NCBI RefSeq assembly: GCF_958979055.1
Contig: NC_084896.1
Location: 2,170,001-2,234,000 of the forward strand
Source: Alnus glutinosa
Lineage: Eukaryota; Streptophyta; Magnoliopsida; Fagales; Betulaceae
Reading direction: 5' to 3'
Length of the DNA stretch: 64,000 bases
Both the position numbers and the translations under genes were made by a program. A model generated the notes under the pieces. That model was not told the origin of the DNA. It searched no databases and saw only the letters and a program-made list of their open reading frames with translations. Shown one piece after another: positions 24,196-34,582 of this stretch; the first letter of the stretch is position 1, and each line of letters begins with the position of its first letter.

Positions 24196-24592
24196 ACTTC
24201 TTTATACTCTTATTATGATATTTTCTCTATGTTAATGCCAGGAATTATTAGTTTGACTCAGGTTGATACTTTGGCCAACAGTGAATGATATAGATTGGTA
24301 GAGAGGACGAGCCGAACTTTGGACATGTTTTAGTAGTATCCACAGTATTGTAATTAGGAAACAAGGGTTTCCCAAGATCCTAATTTTGGGGTCAGTTTTT
24401 TTATCAATGAAGAAGTTTACCAATGGTTCAAAAAAAAAAAAATTCAAATCTATCATTAAATTTTACAAATTTAAAAATAAAATAGATAGGACATAAATTT
24501 GTATTATTTTCCTTTGAACTTTGTGTGGAGACCCCATTAACGATATTGAAGAATATTCTGGCAGTTTGAAATCGTGATAATGTTGGCTGCTA

Positions 24593-24693
24593 TGCCAGTC
24601 AATATAGTAGCTTCTTTGAAAGACAGAGGGTGTTCAAACTTTGCCAGTCAACATAGTAGCTTCTGTGAAAAAGGACAGAGGGTGTTCAAACTT
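24593..24693. repeat. Two-copy tandem repeat, about 49-bp unit
   Basis: Two adjacent copies of TGCCAGTCAATATAGTAGCT...GACAGAGGGTGTTCAAACTT differ by a few substitutions and a 1-3 base indel. It is a local tandem duplication without coding potential. Confidence 0.85.
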
Positions 24694-24699
24694 GATCGG

Positions 24700-25427
24700 T
24701 GCAGTGTAGTCTTTTTTATTTTTTTTAAAGTACAATAACAAACAAATTATAACAAATAAAAACATAAGGTTGGACAACCCAATAAAAAACTTTGAATTAA
24801 CCTCATTAATGGTGGTAGAGAAAAATTAAAAGAGAATGTATCAAATAAATGACGCGGCCCTATATATTTTTAGTATGAAAACCAAAAAAAGTGGTTGCCA
24901 ATTAAGGCGGTTTGGTAATTCGCACTACGAATAGCATAGCTTAGAGGCATAAGAAAGACCACAAACCTCGAAAGGCCCAATAACTCAATTTGTAGCTCAC
25001 CAAAGAAGCAACTGCAGTAGCATATTCGAAGGTAAACTACTGTAACAAAGAAGACACTGATGAGAGTCAAAACGAAACTTACGGCGGAGATAGCTTTAAA
25101 AGCCCAAAGAAAACTAGAAAAAGCCAAAAAAAATAAGGAACAAACTTGATTAGTGCTGTGTAGCCATTCCAAGGATGTTGCTGTTATCTTTGTTAATAAG
25201 TTTGTGTCTATATATATATATTAATATTAAAAAGTGTCAAATAGAGATAAATGATAAAAATAAACTTTAAATTTATGACCTTTATTTTAGTATCACGTTA
25301 AATTATCATTATTTTAATTTTTTTTTTTAAAGAAAAAAGAAAAAATATATGAATTTAATTATTTATTAATATTTTAACAAATTTCAGAATTAATTTACTA
25401 ACGAAAAAGGAAGCTGCGCACTTACAC
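24700..25427. other. AT-rich upstream DNA of gene A with an unrecognised hydrophobic ORF
   Basis: Mostly AT-rich. A 100-codon minus-strand frame at 24870-25172 would encode a hydrophobic, cysteine-rich peptide (FFLAFSSFLWAFKAISAVSF). It matches no family I recognise and lacks any supporting context, so it is not called as a gene. Confidence 0.4.
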
Positions 25428-25910
25428 GGTTACACCCACCAAAACCAAATCCTTACACCCTGAAGTGGCATTTCACATCAGTTTTTTTTTTTTTTTTTCC
25501 CTTTTGTTTTCCCCCTCCTTGTCTCCACATCAGATATATATATATTTTTTTTTTCGTTTGGTTTTTCCCCTCCTTATCTCCTTTCTCCGCCTCCTCCCTC
25601 CATCTTCCCTCTCCCTCCCACCTCCGGCCGACCACCCGTTCTGGCCCTTCCCCGTCCAGAACGGCCGGAATCCGGCCGTTCTGGCCGGGAAAGGGCCGGA
25701 TCCCCGGCCGTTCTGGCCCGGAAAGGGCCGGACCCATCCAGCTGGCCGGCACTCTCCGTCTCCGTCTCCGTTTTCATTCGCCGACCGGAAGATAGAAGAA
25801 GAAGAAGAAGGAGGGAGAAGAAGAACGAGAGAGAGAGTTTCCATTTTAAAAAAGAAAAAAAATTCTGATGTGGAATTTCCACGTCAGCGTGTGGGGATTT
25901 GGGTGTAAGC
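25428..25910. mobile_element. GC-rich inverted-repeat element upstream of gene A
   Basis: The termini are inverted repeats of about 45-50 bp: left TTACACCC...CCAAATCCTTACACCC...CACATCAG, right CTGATGTGGAATTTCCACGTC...GATTTGGGTGTAAGC. The interior is strikingly GC-rich with nested palindromes of GGCCGTTCTGGCC and GGAAAGGGCCGGA at about 25650-25745, flanked by pyrimidine and purine tracts. Long open frames on both strands reflect composition, not genes. It ends about 200 bp before the start of gene A. Confidence 0.7.
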
Positions 25911-26334
25911 GTAGCATTTTCAAACGAAAATATCAGTAGCATCTGAATAATTTCTTAGAGGTCCAAAAGAGATGATCATGTTCAACACGACATCGTCCAC
26001 ATGTTAGTCTTTAGACTCTTAACGTTGTGCAGAGCAGACGGCATAATTGGTTTTTCCACATTCATAAGAAAAGTCCAAGTTTTCTTGCTGTCATTATTCC
26101 TCTATCATTAGAGAGGAATGGTTACCTATACGAGTAAGCCATGGCTCTTCTTTGTTCTGCTTCTTGTCCTGTCTTACTACAGAGCATGTTTTTCCATTGC
26201 AGCAGATACCCTTTCAGCAGGTCAGCCTCTTTCTGTGAGAGAAACCATAATATCTGAAGGAAGCAATTTTGTACTCGGTTTCTTCAGACCAGGTGCTTCT
26301 TCAAAAATATACCTAGGCATATGATATAATAATA

Positions 26335-26637
26335 GGGCTTGTTTGACAAAGACATGTACAGAACAGAGTAGTGGGTTGTTAGTTTTTGAAATTAGTAAAA
26401 AGTGATGATGTGATATAAAATAAAAAGAATTTGTATAAAAAAGTGAAAAAATTTTGTATTGTAGTAAATTTTTTTATTTAAATAATAATAAAAAATTATT
26501 AATGTAATATAAAAAAGTGAAAAAATTGGGAATGTTTTGATGTTGATTAGTAGTGAAAAATATAAAAAAATGAGGAAAAAAGTATATGAACAGTACTGTA
26601 ATGTATTGTTCCTTGACAAACAAGTCCATAATCTTGG
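26335..26637. mobile_element. MITE inserted in exon 1 of gene A
   Basis: Ends GGGCTTGTTTGACAAA and TTGACAAACAAGTCC form an inverted pair, flanked by ATAAT on both sides. The roughly 300-bp AT-rich interior has repeated AAAAAGTGAAAAAATT motifs. It separates YLGI from the continuation EKVWVANREN, which is contiguous in the intact paralogues. A related sequence lies at about 49215-49455. The family looks hAT-like by its ends, but the 8-bp duplication expected for hAT is not clear. Confidence 0.75.
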
Positions 26638-28844
26638 TGTCCAAGAAAAGGTTTGGGTAGCAAATAGAGAGAACCCTTTGTCTGACGCATCTTCATCAAA
26701 ACTTGAACTCTCCGAAGATGGAAATCTAGTCATGCTTGAAGGTTCCTCCAAGATACCAATTTGGTCAACAAATTTGAAAAATCCCCTGTCAAACTCAACT
26801 GAAGCAGTACTTCTTGATGATGGAAATTTTGTTTTAAGAGATAGTTCCAACAAGAATACTATATTTTGGGAGAGTTTCGATCATCCAACCGATACATGGC
26901 TTCCTGGTGCAAAGCTTGGGATCGATAAGATTACTGGAAAATCAAAGCAGCTTATTTCATGGAAAAATTCAGAAGATCCTGCACCAGGTATGTTCTCCTT
27001 CAGGTTAGCCGTAGGCCCAAATGGAAGCAGCCGATTTATGTTGGAGTGGAACAGATCTCAAATGTATTGGAGTACTGGAGTTTGGGATGAAAAAAAAAAA
27101 TCTTTCAGCTTAGCTCTCGACATGTTCATGAATTATATCAATCCCAGGTTTGTGTCAAATGAAAATGAAAGCTATTTGACTTATTCTATTAAAAGCAGTT
27201 CTTCCAGTTCCAGAATTAGGTTTGTCATTAAGTCTTCAGGACAGCTCCAGCAACTCGCATGGTCGGAAAGATCATGGGTTTGGACCTTATTTTGGTCTCG
27301 ACCGGAAAATGCATTTGATGTCTATGGTTTGTGCGGTGCATTTGGCGTGAATTATGAGAATATCTCAAACCCCTGTGTATGTTTAAATGGTTTTAAACCA
27401 TTTTCAATTGGAGAAACGTACCTAAGTGATTGGTCAGGTGGTTGTGTGCGGAAATCCCCTTTACAATGTATGAATAATACGTATGCTAATGTAAAAAAGG
27501 ATTGGTTCATGAAAATACAAAACCTGAGTTTCCCTGTTAATTCAAAAGCACATTCGGCAGTGAGTGCTATGAATTGTGAAGGGGCTTGCATGAATAATTG
27601 CTCTTGCACAGCTTATGCAAATAGCAGCGGGTTCTGTATGATATGGGAAGGAACTCTTTTAAATTTACAGCAACCCACAGATGGTGTTAAGGCTGGACAA
27701 GATATCTATCTCAGACTTGCTGCTGATGAGAATCGTGTTGCTGATGAATATCAAAAGACCAAAAGTAGGATGAATAAAATGAAATCTACACAAATTTATG
27801 TTATATCTCTTTTTGAATGAATACTTAAATCTCAGTTATGATTGAGCTAATAGTGATTCTTATTATCAGAATCAGGCAACAAACAGAAAGTGTGGGTAAT
27901 TTCAGCAGTGCTGGTCATTGCAACCGCAATCGGGCTTATCTTATTCCTCTCAATTTGCTTCTCAAGGAAGCGAAAGCTCACACACAAGCACAAAGGTAAG
28001 TGTAAGTTCTAACCATATACATAGAAATTTACTTTAAAAAAATTACAAACTTTATTTTTCATCATTAAGCTTTTTAGTCTCATGATGATCAGTCGGTGAA
28101 GATAGTGCTCAGGGTTTTGAAACGATTATCTGCAGTTTTGTACTGACATGGCTCATAGTGTTATTTGATTTTCCACGAAAGTGATAAATTCTGGTCGTGC
28201 TATATCAAACAGGAGAGGAGACTTCAAGATATGATCTATTGTTATTTGATTTCAGTACTGAACTTCATGGAATCATTGATGGAACAAACACTATAGATAA
28301 TGTGAATATAAGAAGGAAGAAGGATGGTGAGTTACCGGTGTTCAGTTATGATAGTGTATTAGCTGCAACTAATAATTACTCAGCTGTCAATAAGCTTGGA
28401 CAAGGAGGTTTTGGACCAGTCTACAAGGTATATATGATTCATTCTCTTGATGAATGTGCTTCAAAACTATTACAACAACCCATAATGGTAAACTTTCATG
28501 GAAGTTTAAAAAACTTATGGTTCTCTTTCAATTCATAGGGGAAATCATTTAGAGGGCAAGAAATTGCAGTAAAGATGCTTTCAAAAAGATCTGGACAGGG
28601 GCTTGAGGAGTTTAGAAATGAGACAATACTAATTGCCAAACTCCAGCACAGAAATCTTGTCAGACTCTTAGGCTGCTGTATTGAGCGAGATGAAAAAATG
28701 TTAATATATGAGTACATGCCCAATAAAAGTTTGGATTTCTACCTCTTTGGTGTGTGCATATTTTTGTTATCATGCTTTTTATAGTACTTTTTTCTTTCTA
28801 ATTTTTTTTTTTTTAGCATTAATATTCTTAGTTGTACTATATAA

Positions 28845-29084
<240 letters not shown>

Positions 29085-29338
29085 TAGTAAGTATTTCACA
29101 TCTAAGATTTGCAAAGAAAGCTCTTGGGAATATCACAATTGTTACTACAATATTTTTACAAATTGATGTGACCGTTTATAATTGATAAAATAATTAAGAG
29201 TGTATAGTTGACAAGTCAGTAAAGTCAAAATTTTTTGCATAATCATTTAACAAATTATAGATTCCATGTCAAGTTTATAAATGGCTTTTAGTAAAAACTA
29301 TAGTACTCATAGCATAAATTTATTTGCAATTCTCAACT

Positions 29339-29513
29339 GAGTAATGCTATACAGCACACCAATATCTCACTTTTATACTACAATGCTAATGTGACAGAGT
29401 GTAGTAGTCATTGAATTAGCCATTGTTGAAAAAAGATATCTAATGGCTACTACACTCTGTCACATCAGCATAATGAAATAAAAGTAGAATATTTGTGTGA
29501 TATATGACACTAC
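29339..29513. mobile_element. MITE in intron 5 of gene A
   Basis: The arms GAGTAATGCTATACAGCACACC...CTAATGTGACAGAGTGTAGTAG and CTACTACACTCTGTCACATCAG...ATATTTGTGTGATATATGACACTACTATTCTC pair over most of about 75 bp around a short loop. The flanks read TTCTCAACT and TTCTCAGCT, a probable imperfect 9-bp duplication. Intron 5 in B, C and D lacks it, being about 100 bp instead of about 500. Confidence 0.75.
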
Positions 29514-29665
29514 TATTCTCAGCTAAATTCATTAATCGAGCAAGCTACTAATAGTCTTTTAATTTACTAAATTTTGAAATGCCGTGGCTATATGTCTCCT
29601 GAATATGCTATGGATGGTTTGTACTCAATGAAGTCTGATGTGTTTAGCTTTGGAGTATTGCTACT

Positions 29666-30325
29666 TGTTGGTACAGTTTCCGGTATGGTGATGTGTCGCT
29701 TGATGATTCGCTGTGTTAGGAAATTAATCTTATTTCCTAAGACCCGTTAGGAATGAAAAAATTGAGAAGATAGGGGGGAAGATGACACAAAGACTTAAGT
29801 GGTTCCCTCAAACTGAGGTACATCCACTGTAGGAGACGTAGAGAAAATTCACTATTAAGCAATTACAGGGGAAAATCACTCGTAGCCCTGAGCCCGGATA
29901 CACCCAGATTTCCCTCTCTAAGTTTCTCCCTTTTCCCCTCTCCTTGTACTGTTTTTCTCTCTCTTTTTGCTCTCCCTTTGTATCTCAGTCTGTGCTTGGT
30001 GCAATAATCTTTATTTATAGGCCGGGCTCCTGGCCTTATCAGACTTGCTGCCTCCTTCCATTTCTTCACGCCTTGTTTTCTCTAGTCATCCGCTTGCTAA
30101 AGCCTTTTGCCCTGACAACCTTTATCCCCTCCTTAGCTAGTTGTGCATCACGGACCTTCCCATCCCCACTTGAGTGGAGAGACATCATCATTAGTAGCTA
30201 TTAGTAGACATAATCATTAGTAGCTATTAGTAGACATAATCATTAGTAGCTATTAGTAGCTTTATAGCTTTGGCTTTTGAGTTGTCTTCTCTTTGGATCG
30301 GGTTGAGTGGGATTTATCCCCAACA
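29666..30325 (-). repeat. 3' LTR of the gag-only element
   Basis: A 660-bp LTR, TGTTGG...CCAACA. Element-sense polypurine GGGAATTGGGGGGTAAC abuts its inner end (plus 30326-30342). It contains a short tandem of CATAATCATTAGTAGCTATT-like units at about 30190-30260. The segment 29714-29916 matches the reverse complement of the copia LTR end at about 18957-19177. Confidence 0.93.
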
Positions 30326-30554
30326 GTTACCCCCCAATTCCCTTATCCGAAGCTTGCTTGAATAATGGGAATTCCATGTCTAAGGAAACCCGATCTTTGT
30401 CTCATTCTGAAAACCTGTTAACCTGCAAAACCTGAGAGTTAAATCTTAACCCCCCATTACCTTCTTGTTTTTCCTTAGGGTTTTCTCCCTGTATCTTGAA
30501 AAACCTGCAAAACCCGAGGGTTAAATCCGACCCCCCGAGAAGTTTCTTCTTGCT

Positions 30555-30576
30555 CTCGGCTAGGATTGATCCGAGA

Positions 30577-30610
<34 letters not shown>

Positions 30611-31046
30611 TTTTGGTCTCGGCTAGGACTGATCCGAGACTCTCGGCTAGGACTGATCCGAGAGTTTTCTTCTTGCTCTCGGCTAGGACTGATCCGAGAG
30701 TTTTCTTCTTGCTCTCGGCTAGGACTGATCCGAGACTCTCCTTCTCGGCTAGGACTGATCCGAGACTCTCGGCTAGGACTGATCCGAGAGTTTTCTTCTT
30801 GCTCTCGGCTAGGACTGATCCGAGAGGCTCCTTCTCGGCTAGGACTGATCCGAGAAGTTTTCTTGCTCTCGGCTAGGACTGATCCGAGACTCTCGGCTAG
30901 GACTGATCCGAGAGTTTTCTTCTTGCTCTCGGCTAGGACTGATCCGAGAGGCTCCTTCTCGGCTAGGACTGATCCGAGAAGTTTTCTTGCTCTCGGCTAG
31001 GACTGATCCGAGAGGCTCCTTCTCGGCTAGGACTGATCCGAGAAGT
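30555..31046. repeat. Array of 15 hairpin-forming repeats
   Basis: The core unit TCTCGGCTAGGACTGATCCGAGA occurs about 15 times. Each can fold with TCTCGG pairing to CCGAGA across an 11-base loop. Spacers alternate among TTTTCTTCTTGC, GCTCCT, GTTTTCTTGC and none, giving a higher-order repeat. A long T run (about 30579-30609) follows the first, slightly divergent unit. Apparent open frames through the array are repeat translations. It lies between gag and the 3' LTR in element sense, so it would be in the transcript's 3' part. Confidence 0.93.
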
Positions 31047-31261
31047 TTTCTGCCTGCAAAAGAAACAACATCAACGGGTTCCTGGTCCTTGGACCGGGAA
31101 CACTCCGATGCTTAAATCAGCTTTATTCATTTATTCTGAAAATACTTATTCCCAAAATCTGGGGAATTTTCTGTCTAGTCTGAATTAAAAATAAAAGTCT
31201 AGTTCTTTGCAAATATAAATGCTAAAAAATAAAAGCAAGTCTGAAATTCCCGAGAGTCCTT

Positions 31262-32758
31262 TTATGGGATCACGGGCAGATACTGCTGTTGCCTCGGCTC
31301 TCTATGCCTAGGGCTTCTGCTTCCTCGGTCTTCTCTTCTTTCTATGTCATCTCGGGGATCATTCTCTTGATGCCTCTCGCCTAGTTGAGGACGGTCTCGG
31401 GGATAGTAATCCCGTGGCTGCTGATCTCGGGGCTGATAGTCCTGATGATTCCGAGGCCTGTTATTTCCTTGCTGGTTCCGTTTTTCTCCCAAGAACCGAA
31501 CCAGCTTGCCGTTCTTTATGAATTCTTCTATTAACAACCTTAGGGTTACGCACCCCTCGGTGTAATGACCTGCTTGTTTATGGAAATCACAATACTTCCC
31601 TGCATTCCTATAAGGAGGATTACCTGGTATCTTTTGCGGTTCCCGAAACGCCGGATCTCTCTTGATCTCCATGAGGACTTCTGATATCTCGGCATTGAGA
31701 GGTGTAAAGTTGTAATCTTTGAACTTCTTTACCTGCCTCTGTTCTTCCCCACCAGCTTTCCTGAATTCTTTCCTTTTCTTTTCTGGGGCTGTCTCTCGGG
31801 GTAGTCTTGAACTGGCCATAGACTTCAGCGTCTCTTCCTGATTAATGAATTCTTCTACCTTATCCATGAGGCCCTGCAAGGTACTCGGTTGCTTCCGGAT
31901 CAACTTCTTCATCAAAGGCTCCTCGGGTGAAATTCCCTGATAAATGGCAGCAAAGATCATATCCTCGGTCGGATCTTCGACCGTAGCCTTCTCTCGGTTG
32001 AACCGAGCCATAAACTCCTTAAGACTCTCGTTGCCCTGCTGGTGCAATGATAGCAAATATCCCGAAGGCTTCTTCCTTGTCCGGAAAGCCAAGAACTCTG
32101 TTAGGAATATCTTGGACAATTCCTTGAACTGATCAACGGAATTCGGGGGCAGCCTCCTGAACCAGTCTCGGGCATTCCCCGAAAGAGTAAGAGGGAAGGC
32201 CCGACATGCTACTTCATCGGGTGTTCCGTGGAGGTCTAGATGAGCTTTGAAATTCTCTAGGTGATCCAAGGGATCTCTGTCTCCTGCATAACTTAGAATT
32301 TGGGGTACCTTAAACTTATCGGGAAGCTGATAGTCTGCCACCCGTCTGGTGAAGGGTGAGTCTGTACCCATTAGGAGCTTGTCCACCATTATGGATTTGC
32401 TTTTGTCCTTTCTTTCCATCTCCATGTACGTGCACCTTTTCTCCAGCTCGGCAATAACTCTGCTTAGATCTCCTTGGCGGTCATCCTCCCTCCTAGGATT
32501 AGTGTTGCTGTTGTGATCTTCTTCCTCTCGCTCATCCCTATTCATCTCGGGATTGGGCTGTTCTGGCTTCCTGCGCAGCAACTCGGCATTCCGCTGCGTT
32601 AAGGATTCAATCTGGGCTTCCAAAGCTGCTATGCGATTTTGATCTCCACCCCCCGGGGGAGGGTTCGGTGGAGGCTGCTGATTATTCTGAATACCTAGCT
32701 CCATTCGGACTATGGGTTCTCGGTTGGTCTGGCTTCCGGAACGTGTGTTCATCACCAT
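31262..32758 (-). CDS. Ty3-type Gag protein of the gag-only element (498 aa)
   Basis: An intact single-exon gag. The N-terminus has a Pro/Gln-rich segment and short coiled-coil stretches (about residues 40-63, IAALEAQIESLTQRNAELLR, and 95-112). The Retrotrans_gag domain lies at about 165-265 (DHLENFKAHLDLHGTPDEVA, LSGNARDWFRRLPPNS, LHQQGNESLKEFMARFNRE). A CCHH-like knuckle CDFHKQAGHYTEGC lies near residue 390. The C-terminus is rich in Arg, Asp and Gln (RDQQPRDYYPRDRP). It should form the capsid that packages element RNA. The ATG at 32758 lies about 30 bp inside the primer-binding site. The open frame agrees with recent, Gag-dependent spread. Confidence 0.9.
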   Translation of the reverse strand: MVMNTRSGSQTNREPIVRMELGIQNNQQPPPNPPPGGGDQNRIAALEAQIESLTQRNAELLRRKPEQPNPEMNRDEREEEDHNSNTNPRREDDRQGDLSRVIAELEKRCTYMEMERKDKSKSIMVDKLLMGTDSPFTRRVADYQLPDKFKVPQILSYAGDRDPLDHLENFKAHLDLHGTPDEVACRAFPLTLSGNARDWFRRLPPNSVDQFKELSKIFLTEFLAFRTRKKPSGYLLSLHQQGNESLKEFMARFNREKATVEDPTEDMIFAAIYQGISPEEPLMKKLIRKQPSTLQGLMDKVEEFINQEETLKSMASSRLPRETAPEKKRKEFRKAGGEEQRQVKKFKDYNFTPLNAEISEVLMEIKRDPAFREPQKIPGNPPYRNAGKYCDFHKQAGHYTEGCVTLRLLIEEFIKNGKLVRFLGEKRNQQGNNRPRNHQDYQPRDQQPRDYYPRDRPQLGERHQENDPRDDIERREDRGSRSPRHREPRQQQYLPVIP

Positions 32759-32789
32759 GCTGGATCTTATTTTTCGTAAGAACGATTAT

Positions 32790-32812
32790 CGTTCCCACAG
32801 ACGGCGCCAAAC
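32790..32812 (-). other. Primer-binding site of the gag-only element
   Basis: In element sense the sequence after the 5' LTR is GTTTGGCGCCGTCTGTGGGA. This is the TGGCGCC-type site common in Tat-like Ty3 elements. It abuts the LTR end at 32813. Confidence 0.85.
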
Positions 32813-33472
32813 TGTTGGTACAGTTTCCGGTATGGTGATGTGTCACTTGATGATTCGCTGTGTTAGGAAATTAATCTTATTTCCTAAGACCCGTTAGGAA
32901 TGAAAAAATTGAGAAGATAGGGGGGAAGATGACACAAAGACTTAAGTGGTTCCCTCAAACTGAGGTACATCCACTGTAGGAGACGTAGAGAAAATTCACT
33001 ATTAAGCAATTACAGGGGAAAATCACTCGTAGCCCTGAGCCCGGATACACCCAGATTTCCCTCTCTAAGTTTCTCCCTTTTCCCCTCTCCTTGTACTGTT
33101 TTTCTCTCTCTTTTTGCTCTCCCTTTGTATCTCAGTCTGTGCTTGGTGCAATAATCTTTATTTATAGGCCGGGCTCCTGGCCTTATCAGACTTGCTGCCT
33201 CCTTCCATTTCTTCACGCCTTGTTTTCTCTAGTCATCCGCTTGCTAAAGCCTTTTGCCCTGACAACCTTTATCCCCTCCTTAGCTAGTTGTGCATCACGG
33301 ACCTTCCCATCCCCACTTGAGTGGAGAGACATCATCATTAGTAGCTATTAGTAGACATAATCATTAGTAGCTATTAGTAGACATAATCATTAGTAGCTAT
33401 TAGTAGCTTTATAGCTTTGGCTTTTGAGTTGTCTTCTCTTTGGATCGGGTTGAGTGGGATTTATCCCCAACA
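32813..33472 (-). repeat. 5' LTR of the gag-only element
   Basis: 660 bp, essentially identical to 29666-30325. In element sense it starts TGTTGGGGATAAATCCCACT. A TATAAATA-type box (plus CTTTATTTATAGG near 33157) is a plausible promoter. The R-U5-like part contains the block shared with the copia LTRs (32861-33063). Confidence 0.93.
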
Positions 33473-33946
33473 CTACTAGAGATTGTGAGTGGGAGGAAGA
33501 ATACTGGCTTCTATAACAACGAGTCACTCAATCTTCCTAGATACGTATGTAGCTTTTATACTCTCCCAAATTCCTTATGTTTTACATTAATCTTATAAAT
33601 TAAAATGCTATTAGTTTTTAATTAAATTTAGTCTAATTTGAAATGAAACTAGGCTTGGGAGTTGTGGAGAGATGATCGAAGTTTGGAGATGATGAAACCA
33701 ACAATAGGATATCCTTCTTCCACTTCTGTTCTGTTGAGATTCGTTAACATTGGCCTTCTTTGTGTTCAAGAAAGTCCGACTGATCGACCTACCATGCTTA
33801 GTGTAGTTTCAATGATTAGCAATGAACATTCACCTTTACCTACACCCAAGCAACCTGCTTTCACTAGAGGTCGGAATGTGATGGACACAAATTCAATCAT
33901 CAACAGTGTAGGAAACCTAACTATTTCAATAATAGAAGCTCGATGA

Positions 33947-34385
33947 ATACTATTTCATTTTCATACATCAAAGAGAAGTATTTTTGTAGAACCAATGTTT
34001 TTATCTTACTTTTATGCATATTTAGATGCTGCATACTAATCGGTAAATGTTGTCTTAATTAATGCACTCATATTTTTCTTTTCATTTTATAAGATTATAG
34101 GGTATGTTTGTTAACGTGTGTTTTGGAGGTTTATTTATTATTTTTTAGTTCAAAAAATTGTTCTAGTGCGGCAATATTGTGAAAAATTATTTTGAAATGT
34201 TTTATGTTCTGGAAGTGTTTGTTAATGCTTTTATTTCGAGAATAAAAAACAAAAGACAAAAAAAATAATAATAATAACAACAACATTTATGGGGCTCTAA
34301 TACCAAAATAAACTTGATTTAGGATGAAGTTTAATCCAATTAGTAATGCATAGTTGCTAGAAATGTAAGTGAAGGGGCTATGGCA
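33947..34385. other. 3' flank of gene A
   Basis: AT-rich DNA with no supportable gene. The first 130 bp share short blocks with the 3' flanks of B-D (ACATCAAAGAGAAG, GTAGAACCAAT, TTTATGCA). Confidence 0.5.
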
Positions 34386-34393
34386 ATTAAAAA

Positions 34394-34582
34394 GAAGAAA
34401 TGATCCCTACACTCATTTCTCACAACAGCCCCACAACAAGCTGACGTGGCTGGTAGTATTTTATTATTTTTTTACAAAAAGAAAAGAAAAGAAAACAAAA
34501 CAAAAAAAAGTAATAAAATATTACCAGCCACGTCAGCTTGTTGTGGGGCTGTTGTGAGAAATGAGTGTAGGGATCATTTCTC
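34394..34582. mobile_element. Palindromic MITE (189 bp) with 8-bp duplication
   Basis: The arms AAATGATCCCTACACTCATT...AGCTGACGTGGCTGGTA and their reverse complement pair over about 70 bp with one mismatch around a roughly 35-base A-rich loop. Flanks are ATTAAAAA on both sides (34386-34393 and 34583-34590), an 8-bp target duplication as in hAT elements. The two opposed short ORFs inside it are mirror images of each other. Confidence 0.88.

Larger units (their letters stand above)
29666..33472 (-). mobile_element. Gag-only LTR element (TR-GAG type) inserted in gene A
   Basis: Two 660-bp LTRs flank 2.5 kb, with the perfect 5-bp duplication CTACT at 29661-29665 and 33473-33477. Removing the element and one CTACT restores the coding run TTGGAGTATTGCTACTAGAG (FGVLLLE). 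On its own (minus) strand the order is LTR, primer-binding site, gag, hairpin repeat array, polypurine tract, LTR. No protease, RT, RNase H or integrase is present, so it must use enzymes of a partner element. The LTRs appear to differ at one base (near 29697 versus 32844), so insertion is very recent. Gag and primer-binding site are of Ty3 (Tat-like) type. Confidence 0.95.

Noticed and set aside
24870..25172. 100-codon hydrophobic minus-strand frame
   Set aside because: No recognisable domain, neighbour or paralogue upstream of gene B; most likely chance in AT-rich DNA.
25465..25942. Several open frames over 100 codons on both strands
   Set aside because: They result from the GC-rich palindromic core and purine tracts of an inverted-repeat element; there is no start context or family resemblance.
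30496..31000. Two long overlapping frames rich in LSARTDPR and SRLGLIR repeats
   Set aside because: They are translations of the 15-unit hairpin array in two phases, not proteins.
30555..31046. Regular repeats with inverted symmetry considered as a CRISPR-like array
   Set aside because: The spacers are short, repeated and not unique, the genome is eukaryotic, and the array lies inside an LTR element.
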